From Pseudomonas sp. (GTDB taxonomy: Bacteria > Pseudomonadota > Gammaproteobacteria > Pseudomonadales > Pseudomonadaceae): 64,000 bases of DNA. The notes beneath the pieces were generated by a model. The model was not told the origin of the DNA, did not search any database, and saw nothing but the letters and a program-made list of their open reading frames with translations. The stretch lies in NCBI RefSeq assembly GCF_028293835.1, contig NZ_JAQGNX010000089.1, positions 47,955-111,954 of the forward strand, in the 5' to 3' direction. Positions 53,920-62,123 of this stretch are shown here, piece after piece; the stretch's first letter is position 1, and each line of letters opens with the position of its first letter. The position numbers and the translations under genes are program-made.

Positions 53920-54791
53920 TGAGCACTTCCTGGCAGTGATTCCTTGAGGGCGAAGGCCAGTCGGCCTGCCACCAGATGAGGTTGTTCGATAGGGCTGGCA
54001 TGCCCGGCATCGGGGATCAGGGTGAAGGGCGCACCCAGCGCCTTGGCCAGCGTCAGGCAGGCCTCGGGGGCGGTGATCCCGTCCGCTTCGCCGCAGTGCA
54101 CTTCACAAGGCACCGCCAGCGGGGTGTGGCGTAGCAGGTCAGCGCCACACAGTAGTTCGATGGCCTGACGATAACCATCGGCGTTGAGCCGCGACATGTT
54201 CCAGCGCACCCATTCCAGCGCCTTGACGCTAGGCCGCGGCGAGAGCATGGCTGCGCTGCGCTGGGCGGCCATCTGCGCAATGCCCAGTTGTTCGAGCGTA
54301 CTGATGCGTTTGCTTCGCACCTGTTGGCGCTGAATCTCGCGAGCCGGGCCGCCATAGCCCCGCGCCGGGCTGATCAGCACCAGGCGGCGCACCCGCTGTG
54401 GATACAGGCGCGTAAAGGCGGCGGCCGTGATGGCGCCCAGTGAGTGGCCGACTAGCAGGCAATCGTCGATGCCCAGCGCGTCCAGGGTGGCGACCAGACG
54501 CTCGGCGTAATCCTCGGCACTCGGTGCCTCGACCGACAGCGGCGTCGAGTCGCCATAGCCCGGGGCTTCCCAGGCCACCACGCGGGCGTACTGCCCTAGT
54601 AGCAGGGCGACTTCCAGCCACGACCCGGCGCCTGAGCCGATACCGTGCAATAGCATTACGGCGGGTCCGGTGCCGGTCTCGCGAACGGCTTGGGAGCTGT
54701 CGTCGAGCACCAGGGTGCGTTGTGCGAAGCGCTGGGCAAGCAGCGCCTCGAGATCGGCGACAGGGCTGCGGGTATGGGTGGCTGGCAACAT
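53916..54791 (-). CDS. Alpha/beta hydrolase of the Rieske/VOC cluster
   Basis: A 291-residue alpha/beta hydrolase: oxyanion region MLLHGIGSGAGSW, nucleophile Ser in VGHSLGA near residue 118, and base His in PDAGHASPIEQP near residue 260. It is of the carbon-carbon or ester hydrolase size used after extradiol cleavage, but specificity cannot be read. It is coupled to the IclR gene and lies 4 bp after the cupin gene. Confidence 0.87.
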   Translation of the reverse strand: MLPATHTRSPVADLEALLAQRFAQRTLVLDDSSQAVRETGTGPAVMLLHGIGSGAGSWLEVALLLGQYARVVAWEAPGYGDSTPLSVEAPSAEDYAERLVATLDALGIDDCLLVGHSLGAITAAAFTRLYPQRVRRLVLISPARGYGGPAREIQRQQVRSKRISTLEQLGIAQMAAQRSAAMLSPRPSVKALEWVRWNMSRLNADGYRQAIELLCGADLLRHTPLAVPCEVHCGEADGITAPEACLTLAKALGAPFTLIPDAGHASPIEQPHLVAGRLAFALKESLPGSAQ

Positions 54792-54795
54792 GGGG

Positions 54796-55335
54796 TTATC
54801 CGCGCTTGACCGACGCCAGAGGGTGCTCTGGCGGATAGGTCGGAGTAACCGGTTTTTTCGCGCCGAGCATCACGCACATCAACGCGTCTTCGTCACCGAT
54901 GTTGATCTCCTCGCGGTACACGCCTGGCGGTACGGAAATCACGTCGCGGTCGGTGAGGATGGTCTCGTAGCGCTCGCCGTCCTTCTCGATCACCACCTTG
55001 AGTTTGCCGCGCAGCACGAAGAACACTTCTTCGACGTCGGTGTGCAGGTGGGGCGGACCTTCGTGGCCGGCGGGGATGACCATGGTGCTGAAGGTGAAGT
55101 TCTCCGAGGGGATGGTGTTCATGTCGGTGCTGACGCCGGTGCCGCCAGTGCCGATATAGCGCATCTGTGCGCGACCGTATTTGGGGTCGAAGTCGGCTTG
55201 GAACTTGAGCGCATTCCAGTCGTATTTGCGGGTCTCGTAACGTGCGACGCGGCTCTGCATCCAGGCTTCGAGGCTGGCGCCTTCAGGACGTTCCCAGCTT
55301 TTTGGGGCTTCGGTGGTGGTGGACAGGTCAGTCAT
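54796..55335 (-). CDS. Single-domain cupin protein
   Basis: A 179-residue protein with one cupin domain. Motif 1 contains the metal ligands (GPPHLHTDVEEVFFVLRG, two His and a Glu) and motif 2 is VISVPPGVYREEIN, in which the usual His is not obvious. The start at 55335 (MTDLSTTTEAPKSWERPEGA) is chosen because the upstream frame is non-coding antisense to the SDR. It could be a small dioxygenase, isomerase or decarboxylase. Confidence 0.82.
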   Translation of the reverse strand: MTDLSTTTEAPKSWERPEGASLEAWMQSRVARYETRKYDWNALKFQADFDPKYGRAQMRYIGTGGTGVSTDMNTIPSENFTFSTMVIPAGHEGPPHLHTDVEEVFFVLRGKLKVVIEKDGERYETILTDRDVISVPPGVYREEINIGDEDALMCVMLGAKKPVTPTYPPEHPLASVKRG

Positions 55336-55369
55336 GGCAGTCTCCATTTTCATTAAATTCAACAAGGGT

Positions 55370-56134
55370 TCAGGGCATGACGAACCCGCCGTTGACCGGC
55401 AGGGTTTGTCCAGTGATGAAGCGGGCCAGGTTCGACAGGGCGAATACCACGGCGCCGCTGACGTCCTCGGGCAACTGCGCACGTTGGATGGCGCGTTGTT
55501 CGGTGTACTGGCGGTGGCGCGCTTCGGGCACATAAGCAGTGGCTTCTACCAGTACCAGGCCGGGGGCAATGGCATTGACAGTGATGTTGTCGACGCCCAG
55601 TTCACGGGCCAGGCTGCGGGTCATGGCGATGATCGCGCCCTTGCTGGCGACATAGGCCATCAGGTTGGGGGCGCCCCACAGCGGTGTGTCGGAGGCCAGG
55701 TTGACGATGGCGCCCTGGCCGCTCTGGCGCAGTGCCGGCAGGCAAGCGATAGTCATCAGCCAAGTACCGCGCACGTTGACCTGCATGACCTGATCCCAGG
55801 TATCAATGCTTAGCGCTTCGCAGGACTTGCCGCCGGAGTTGGTCACCGACGCGTTATTGACCAGGCCATCGAGGCCGCCCAGTCGTTCGCTAGCCTGGGC
55901 GGCGCAGCTCTGGATAGATAGCGGATCGGCCAGGTCGACGCTCAGACCGCTAACGTCCAGGCCCAAGGCGCGCAGATCGGCAGCGGCCTGCTGTACGCGC
56001 TCGGCCAGGATATCGGCGATGACCACGCGCCCGCCGGCTTCGGCGATGGCTTGGGCGAATGCATAGCCCAAGCCGCGAGCGCCACCGGTGATGAGCACGC
56101 GGCGACCTTGCAACAGTTGGTTCGAATGGTTCAT
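55370..56134 (-). CDS. SDR family oxidoreductase, canonical
   Basis: A 254-residue SDR with TGGARGLG at residue 17, NNAS near 95, and an intact catalytic Y-x-x-x-K in MAYVASKGAI near residue 160. The C-terminus (ARFITGQTLPVNGGFVMP) is the common SDR end. It overlaps the ABC permease stop by one base. In a Rieske cluster a likely job is dihydrodiol or alcohol dehydrogenation. Confidence 0.88.
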   Translation of the reverse strand: MNHSNQLLQGRRVLITGGARGLGYAFAQAIAEAGGRVVIADILAERVQQAAADLRALGLDVSGLSVDLADPLSIQSCAAQASERLGGLDGLVNNASVTNSGGKSCEALSIDTWDQVMQVNVRGTWLMTIACLPALRQSGQGAIVNLASDTPLWGAPNLMAYVASKGAIIAMTRSLARELGVDNITVNAIAPGLVLVEATAYVPEARHRQYTEQRAIQRAQLPEDVSGAVVFALSNLARFITGQTLPVNGGFVMP

Positions 56135-56913
56135 CAGTTGGTGCTCAGCATGGCTTTGGGCATGTAATGCAGGACGCGTTTCTCGGCCCAGACCACCGCG
56201 CCATAGGCCAGCACGCCGATCAGGGTGAGCATGACGATGGCAACAAACACACCAGCGGTGTTGCCCTGGCCTTCAGCGTCCACGAGCAGAAAGCCCAGGC
56301 CCTGATTGCCGCCGACTAGCTCGCCGACGGTCACGCCGATGACGGCCAGGGTCGAGGCGATGCGCAAGCCGGAGAACAGCGCGGCCATCGCCGAAGGGAA
56401 CTCCACCAGGCGGAAAATCTGCCAGCGGCTCGCGTTCATGGTGCGCACCAGGTTGATCATGTCCGGGTCCACGGTACGGATCGCCGAGAGCACGTTAATC
56501 ATCACCGGGAAGAATACGATCAGTACCGCGATCAGGATCTTCGGATACACGGTGTAGCCCAGCCACATAACGAACAGCGGAGCGAATGCCACTTTTGGCG
56601 CGATCTGCAGCGCCAGGATGTAGGGCGAGAGCATGGCTTCGGCCTTGGGCGAAAGGCCCAGAGAGGTGCCGATCACCACCCCCAGCAGGCCTCCGAGGGC
56701 AAAGCCCACCACAATCTCCACGGCGGTGATCAGGGTATGTTCCAGCAGGTTGCTGGCGCTCCACATCAGCACGCCTTCCTGCGCCACTCGGCTCAGCTTG
56801 GGCATGACGAATTCAGGCATGGCCAGCAGGCCAGGGCCCCATTGCCACAGGGCGAGAAACAGGATCAGCAGAGCAACGCTGCCGAACATCGAATTGTTGA
56901 GGCTTTTCATCAA
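56134..56913 (-). CDS. SsuC/TauC-type ABC transporter permease
   Basis: A 259-residue permease with about six membrane segments and the EAA-type loop VRTMNASRWQIFRLVEFPSAMAALF near residue 155. It belongs to the nitrate/sulfonate/taurine/hydroxymethylpyrimidine transporter group. The start may be the first or second Met (MMKSLNNSMF). It works with the binding protein (56945) and ATPase (57973). Confidence 0.88.
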   Translation of the reverse strand: MMKSLNNSMFGSVALLILFLALWQWGPGLLAMPEFVMPKLSRVAQEGVLMWSASNLLEHTLITAVEIVVGFALGGLLGVVIGTSLGLSPKAEAMLSPYILALQIAPKVAFAPLFVMWLGYTVYPKILIAVLIVFFPVMINVLSAIRTVDPDMINLVRTMNASRWQIFRLVEFPSAMAALFSGLRIASTLAVIGVTVGELVGGNQGLGFLLVDAEGQGNTAGVFVAIVMLTLIGVLAYGAVVWAEKRVLHYMPKAMLSTN

Positions 56914-56944
56914 GGTAGTACCTTTGCGCTTACGACACGGGCCC

Positions 56945-57931
56945 TTACTTGGCGGCAGTGGTGGTGTCGATGAACTGGTTGGTGTAGAGGTCTTCGAGCT
57001 TCGGTTCCTTGCTGACGATGCCTTCGCTCACGTAGAACTGGCGGACCTTTTCCAGGCGCTGCGGGTCGATGCGACCGAGTACGGTCTGCTGCGCGTAGAC
57101 GTGCTCGACGTAGAGCTTGAAGGTCTTCTCCAGCTGCGCTTCCTTGCCGGCGTAGCTTGGCACGGCCTTAGCGAACGTCGCGGCGGCGGCATGGGGATCG
57201 GCGATGATGTCGCGCATGCCCTGCAGAGTGGCCTGGACCACGCCGCGGACGATCTCGGGGTGATTGTTGATGGCGTCGTCAGAAGCCATGATCGATTGCG
57301 CCATGCTCTCGAACACTTGATCCTGGGGGATCAGCTTGACGTTGAGGCCCGCTTCCTGCGAGTCGGTCACCCAGTCTGGAACGCCGGCCATGGCTGCAGA
57401 TTTCTTGGCGGCGAACAGCTGCCACACACCAGCAGGTCCTGCGGCCTGGATGTTGACGTCGTTCTTGTCCAGGCCGGCCTTGCGCAGGGAGGCGAGGAGG
57501 GCGTAGTACGTGGTGTCGGAGTACGACATCACTGTCAGGGTCTTGCCCTTGAGATCCTTCACCGAGTTGATGTTCTCGTCGGCATTGGTGGCGATCATGG
57601 TCACCCCGCCGGCACCCAGTACCGCCACGTCGCGCACCGGAATACCGTTGGCGCGGACCACGATCGGTGTATCTCCGATAGCCCCGCCGATCAGTGCATT
57701 GCCCGCGCCGATCTGCTTGGCGACGTCGACCCCGCCCTTGGCCGCAATGAACGTGACGTTCAAGTCCTCGCTAGCGTAGTAGCCCTTTTCCTTGGCGATG
57801 ATCCACGGCGCGAACGCGGCGGAGCTGGGCGGAGCGGGCAACAGATAGGTGACGTCAGTGGCGGCATGGGCGGCCAATGCGAAACTAAGGCCGAGGGCAG
57901 TCGATGCAGTCATGACAGCGAATTTGAACAT
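56945..57931 (-). CDS. NMT1/THI5-like periplasmic substrate-binding protein
   Basis: A 328-residue binding protein with a Sec signal (MFKFAVMTASTALGLSFALA, cleavage near AHAAT) and the NMT1/SsuA-type blocks FAPWIIAKEKGYYASEDLNV and KGGVDVAKQIGAGNALIGGA. The start at 57931 is preferred over 57976 because it gives a clean signal peptide and has AGGAGTC upstream. The family binds sulfonates, phthalates, pyrimidine precursors and related aromatics; the ligand is probably the cluster's growth substrate. Confidence 0.88.
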   Translation of the reverse strand: MFKFAVMTASTALGLSFALAAHAATDVTYLLPAPPSSAAFAPWIIAKEKGYYASEDLNVTFIAAKGGVDVAKQIGAGNALIGGAIGDTPIVVRANGIPVRDVAVLGAGGVTMIATNADENINSVKDLKGKTLTVMSYSDTTYYALLASLRKAGLDKNDVNIQAAGPAGVWQLFAAKKSAAMAGVPDWVTDSQEAGLNVKLIPQDQVFESMAQSIMASDDAINNHPEIVRGVVQATLQGMRDIIADPHAAAATFAKAVPSYAGKEAQLEKTFKLYVEHVYAQQTVLGRIDPQRLEKVRQFYVSEGIVSKEPKLEDLYTNQFIDTTTAAK

Positions 57932-57972
57932 GGTGACTCCTGAAGGGGTTGAAGGGCCGTTCGGGGCAGTGA

Positions 57973-58821
57973 TCAATGCAGATCGGTGTCTTCGCCGACT
58001 TTGAGCAGCTCCATCAGGCGACCGGCAAGCGGACCGATCTCGGCGAGCTTCCGGCGTTCCAAGGGGTTTTCGCGGTAGGGCAAATCGACGACGATTTCTT
58101 CGATGATGGTGCCGGGCCTCGCGCTCATTACCAGCAGTCGATCGGACATGGCGATAGCCTCTACCAGGTCGTGAGTGATGAACAGGGCGGTCTTTTTTTC
58201 CTCGAACAACATGCGGGCCATGTCTTGCTGCAGGATCATCTTGGTCTGCGCATCAAGGGCCGAAAACGGCTCGTCGAGGAACAGCACCTGTGGGTCCATG
58301 GCCAAGGTGCGAGCCAAGGCTGCGCGTTGGCGCATGCCACCTGACAGCTGAAACGGATGGTGGTCCGCGAAGCCCTGCAGGTGGCAGCGGTCGAGCAGGT
58401 CTTCAGCGATAGTGCGGCGCTCGTTGGCGGCCATGCCCTGGATTTCGAGGCCCAGCTCAACATTCTGACGAATGCTGCGCCACGGCATGAGCAGGTCCTT
58501 CTGCAGCATGAACGCAACCTTCTTCACCGGGCCGTTGACGGCTTCGCCGCCGACGAACACTTCGCCTTCACTAGGGCGGTAGAGGCCCGAGCCCATGTTG
58601 AGAATGGTGCTTTTACCGCAACCGGAAGGGCCGATGATCGACACCACTTCGCCGCGGGCGATGGTGAAGTTCACGTCACGGATAGCGAATGGCGCATCGG
58701 CTTTCCCTTTGGCTGGGAAGCTCTTGCCGACTTTGCGGAATTCTATCTCGGTTGGCTCGTTGGCCAAGCGGCGGGCTTCTGTCCAGTCGGGGGCGATTGC
58801 AAACATCTCTTTGACAGCCAT
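57973..58821 (-). CDS. SsuB/TauB-type ABC transporter ATPase
   Basis: A 282-residue ABC ATPase with Walker A GPSGCGKST, signature LSGGMRQRAALARTLAMDP, Walker B VLFLDEPFSALD and H-loop FITHDLVEA. It is the first gene of the long minus-strand operon (58821 to 44314). Its 277-bp upstream region carries two identical 16-bp repeats and a TTAATTAAT tract. Confidence 0.9.
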   Translation of the reverse strand: MAVKEMFAIAPDWTEARRLANEPTEIEFRKVGKSFPAKGKADAPFAIRDVNFTIARGEVVSIIGPSGCGKSTILNMGSGLYRPSEGEVFVGGEAVNGPVKKVAFMLQKDLLMPWRSIRQNVELGLEIQGMAANERRTIAEDLLDRCHLQGFADHHPFQLSGGMRQRAALARTLAMDPQVLFLDEPFSALDAQTKMILQQDMARMLFEEKKTALFITHDLVEAIAMSDRLLVMSARPGTIIEEIVVDLPYRENPLERRKLAEIGPLAGRLMELLKVGEDTDLH

Positions 58822-58957
58822 TGGGAAAGGTCTCTGGTCTGTTTTACTAGTGATACAACGGTTAGTGCATGAACAATGCCATATGGGTTTGAATCATCGT
58901 TAATTAATAAAACTGATGATAATCAATTAGTTGCATCAGCTCTGAAGGTCAACGCAT

Positions 58958-59073
58958 GTTTTATATATGAAACGACGTTTGTAATGTGATACGGCGCTGC
59001 ACATTTCTCGGGCACTGTTACATTTTGTGCCAAATAACAGTGCTTTTTTGGAACATTGTTTTATATATGAAAC
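58958..59073. promoter_or_regulatory. Two identical 16-bp repeats upstream of the operon
   Basis: GTTTTATATATGAAAC occurs exactly at 58958-58973 and 59058-59073, start to start 100 bp. The repeat is itself nearly symmetric (GTTT...AAAC). Both lie in the spacer upstream of the ABC ATPase start. They look like a tandem pair of binding sites for the operon regulator. Confidence 0.65.
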
Positions 59074-59098
59074 AGCGCCGCTGTCGTGAGGTCGCGGG

Positions 59099-60241
59099 TT
59101 ATGCCGCTGGGCGGGTAGAGACTTGCCAAGCGTCGTAGCCATACACCCAATCGGCATTGCCGCCCGCCTTGAGCCATTGGTTGCCGCGCGAGCCGATCTG
59201 GATCTGACTGGCGCGCTCCATCCGTGCGTTCTGGTAGTTCAGCAAGGCATCGGTCATCTGTCTCGCAGACTGCACTTCATTGAGTGCTCGCGCCAAGACC
59301 ACGGCATCCTCGATTGCCTGGCCAGCACCCTGGGCCATGAACGGCATCATCGGATGGCACGCATCGCCCAGTAGCACCAGGTGGTCCTGGGTCCAATAGG
59401 GCAGCGGATCGCGCTCATACAGGGCGGTCTTCAATACTTCATCGCAGGCATCGAGCAGCGCGCGGGCATCGGGATGGAAGTCGGCATAACTGTCGCGCAG
59501 TTCGCTGACGCTGCCAGGGGTGGTCCAGCTCTCTTCATGCCAGCTGTCCTGGGCGGTGGTGGCGAAGATAAAGATGTCTTCGCCGCGGTTGAGCGGGAAG
59601 GTGACGATCTGGCTATAGGCCGTTGGCCCCCACCACTTGGTGAACGCCTGGATATTCGGCACATGAGCCACGCGGCTGGCCGGCACCACGGCGCGGAAGG
59701 CAACGACCCCGGTAAAGCGCGGACTCTCTTTGCCGAACATGGTATTGCGCACCACCGAATGAATACCGTCGGCACCGATCAGTACGTCCATCTTCGCCTG
59801 GCTGCCGTCGCTGAATTGCAGCAGCGCACCGTCCAGGTCCTGACTAGCGGCTACGGCACGCTTGGCGAACTGGACCTGTTCCAGCGGGAAGGCATCGGCC
59901 AGCACGCTGAGCAGGTCGGCGCGGTGGATGGTCAACTGCGGCGCGCCGTATTGGCGTTCGGCAACGTCGGACATTTCCAGCCGGGAAGTTTCTTCGCCGG
60001 TGTCCCAGATACGGCTTATGCGGTGGGTAGGGCGGGCGGCAAAGCGGCGGATGCCTTCGCCTATACCCAAGCCGTCCAGAGCTTTGACGGCATTAGGAGT
60101 GAGGTTGATGTCCGCGCCGACGCGCATGAACGCCTTCGCCTGCTCGTACACCGTGACCTGATGCCCTGCGCGATGGAGGGCGATAGCGGCACACAGGCCG
60201 CCGATACCAGCGCCTAGGATGCTTATGGAAAGTGCTTTCAC
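59099..60241 (-). CDS. FAD-dependent aromatic hydroxylase, NicC-related
   Basis: A 380-residue single-component flavin hydroxylase: FAD fold ILGAGIGGLCAAIALHRAG, DG motif IGADGIHSVVRN, and GDACHPMMPFMAQGAGQAIEDA. The C-terminus ANADWVYGYDAW closely recalls the end of P. putida NicC. It lies upstream of the transporter operon on the same strand, separated from it by 277 bp and with its own palindrome upstream at 60296. It probably hydroxylates, perhaps with decarboxylation, a ring compound taken up by the adjacent transporter. It differs markedly from the nicC-like gene at 12898. Confidence 0.87.
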   Translation of the reverse strand: MKALSISILGAGIGGLCAAIALHRAGHQVTVYEQAKAFMRVGADINLTPNAVKALDGLGIGEGIRRFAARPTHRISRIWDTGEETSRLEMSDVAERQYGAPQLTIHRADLLSVLADAFPLEQVQFAKRAVAASQDLDGALLQFSDGSQAKMDVLIGADGIHSVVRNTMFGKESPRFTGVVAFRAVVPASRVAHVPNIQAFTKWWGPTAYSQIVTFPLNRGEDIFIFATTAQDSWHEESWTTPGSVSELRDSYADFHPDARALLDACDEVLKTALYERDPLPYWTQDHLVLLGDACHPMMPFMAQGAGQAIEDAVVLARALNEVQSARQMTDALLNYQNARMERASQIQIGSRGNQWLKAGGNADWVYGYDAWQVSTRPAA

Positions 60242-60295
60242 GTGTTACCTCGGTGTTTGATGGGTGAGGCAACGTTTCATGCACGGGAGATGCCA

Positions 60296-60319
60296 TTATT
60301 TCCCTAATTAAGGAAATAA
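60296..60319. promoter_or_regulatory. 24-bp palindromic operator upstream of the FAD hydroxylase
   Basis: Arms TTATTTCC and GGAAATAA flank a TAATTA core with one mismatched base pair between arm and core. It begins 55 bp upstream of the start codon. ATTTCC/GGAAAT symmetry is what IclR-family operators show, and an IclR gene is in the neighbouring operon (53098). Confidence 0.6.
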
Positions 60320-60540
60320 CTATTTTCCGTAGATTTCAGATACTTAAAGGCTTTTTACTGGTGAAACATCTGGCTGAGGTGCCAATATGCGCCAACGCGT
60401 AGCACCGTTTGATCGCGGTGCTACTTTCCGTCACTTTTTGCAGCAGAGTGGGTGTGGGAACGGCGGGGCTCATCCGGGAGGAGCTGGCCTTAAAGCGTCT
60501 AGTTCTGGCTGGGATGCAGAACGTTGGCAGGCCGCTTCTG

Positions 60541-60736
60541 GCCCAGGCTGTGTGAAAACGTAGCGAGCGAAGGCAAGACAAGGCAAAAACAGGCGAGAAA
60601 CGGCCGGGGTCGCGATCGACTCTACCGGTTGTAAATGAGCATTTTGATCGGACTCGCGTACGAGCCTGTTTTTAACGCAGTATTGCGTGGTAGCACCGAG
60701 GTGCCCAGCCCGCAGTAGTTTTCACCCAGCCTGGCC
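60541..60736. mobile_element. 196-bp element with imperfect inverted repeats
   Basis: GCCCAGGCTGTGTGAAAAC at 60541-60559 is repeated in inverse as GTTTTCACCCAGCCTGGCC at 60718-60736 (17 of 19 match). The inside has no coding capacity. It could be a MITE-like unit or two leftover insertion-sequence ends. No target duplication was found by eye. Confidence 0.5.
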
Positions 60737-60993
60737 GACAGCAGCCTGTCGCAGCGCGTGCTGTGGAGATCTGCTTTACATCGACTGAACCGATACCACG
60801 TCCACATACCGGAATTTCTTCCGGGCTGCCTTGGTGGCCTCCTGCTCTGCCAACAAAGTACTCAGCCTAGGGGTAAAGGCTTTCGAGACCTTTTATTTGG
60901 CCAACTTCGATAAGGGCACGCGGAAACGTTCGGCCGGACCTTCTCTACGCTAGCAGTAATTACTGGCGGACATTTTTCTCCGCTGCCGAATAA

Positions 60994-61440
60994 CCTTGTT
61001 TCGGCACCAATGGCCATGTTGATCTGAAAGCCGGTCTTGGCGATGTCCCGGACAGCTATTATCAATTGTCCTCGGCGCCGCTGATGGCCGGCACCACCGT
61101 GGTGGTCGGCGGTCGCGTTGCCGACAACGTTCAGACCGACATGCCGGGTGGCGTGGTTCGTGGTTTTGACGTGATCAGCGGCCAGATGCGTTGGGCGTTC
61201 GATCCGGGTAACCCGGTAAGCAAAACCGTTCCGGCAGGGAACAGCACCTACGTACGCAGCACCCCAAACAGTTGGGCGCCGATGTCTTACGATCCGGCAA
61301 CCAACACTACGTTCCTGCCAATGGGTAGTTCGTCCACCGACATCTATGGTGTTGAACGCACCGAATTGAACCACAAGTACGGCGCATCGCTGCTGGCTCT
61401 GGACGCCACCAACGGTGCCGAGAAGTGGGTGTACCAGACC
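60994..61440 (+). pseudogene. gcd: Internal fragment of PQQ-dependent glucose dehydrogenase (gcd)
   Basis: About 149 codons encode an internal piece of a membrane-bound PQQ dehydrogenase of the glucose/quinate family: FGTNGHVDLKAGLGDVP, APLMAGTTVVVGGRVADNVQ, VRGFDVISGQMRWAFDPGNP. Similarity stops abruptly at KWVYQT, after which the frame reads DVRRPAK and ends. The normal protein is about 800 residues, so this is a broken fragment with both ends missing, probably captured by a rearrangement. Confidence 0.8.
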
Positions 61441-61500
61441 GATGTCCGCAGGCCAGCGAAGTGAATCGTGGGTTCGCATAATGTATATTATGTTAAATAA

Positions 61501-61605
61501 CGGGTCATGTCATAGATGTTCATAAGCAGGCCAAGGTACTGATCCGACAAACCCGCTTATGACGTCCACTATCTCAACGGGTCATGTACTGGTGTTCATA
61601 ACCCG
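61501..61605. repeat. Left-side repeats of a putative element (GTTCATAA type)
   Basis: Two related 28-30 bp units in the same direction, at 61501-61530 and 61578-61605, each start CGGGTCATGT and contain GTTCATAA near their right end. A third, inverted partial copy (CGCTTATGAC) is at 61554-61563. Inverted copies (CTTATGAACA, GCTTATGAACG) occur on the far side at 63830 and 63902, as expected for transposase-binding sites at the two ends of an element. Confidence 0.5.
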
Positions 61606-61719
61606 TCATTGAATGAGGTGGCCGCTAATGAAGCTGATTCAGTGTCGTTTCTCTCCACATCAGCTCGTGTCGCTGCTCGTGCAAGCTGGTAAAGCGGCGA
61701 CGTTGCCCATGCTCATTCC

Positions 61720-62075
61720 ATGTATCTTCATCCAGCTCAAGCTCAGGCATCCTGCATACAACACCGCCGCAGCGCACCTGCTTGCAACCAGGCTTTCTAC
61801 ACCTATGCCAAAAGCCGAGATCTGGATATCGACGACATCTTGGCCTGCCACTTCAGGCGCTTTTGGCATTATTGGACGGTTACACGATCTGGTCTACGAG
61901 CGCTATATCCAGAACGAACAGCGCCCTCTGCGTGACGGCAAACTTATGAAATTGCTTTACCGCTATTTGTTCATCTCCGACCGAGGCCGTCCGCTGTCGA
62001 CCCGCGCGTATCAGGTCGTGTGGTGTTGCTTGTGGATTTATCAGCGCCTATGCTTCCTGCCGTTTCTGCCACTCG
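61720..62075 (+). pseudogene. Degraded integrase-like gene
   Basis: Coding-like sequence is split between two frames: AFYTYAKSRDLDIDDILACH (61720 frame) and then RYIQNEQRPLRDGKLMKLLY with RYLFISDRGRPLSTRAYQVVW (a second frame). The latter resembles the segment before the catalytic C-terminus of tyrosine recombinases. The frame change near 61870 and lack of a complete catalytic set mark it as a remnant. Family assignment is tentative. Confidence 0.4.
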
Positions 62076-62123
62076 GACGAAATTACGCAACTCTGCAATC
62101 CACGTACACTCCTAGAGACTCCC

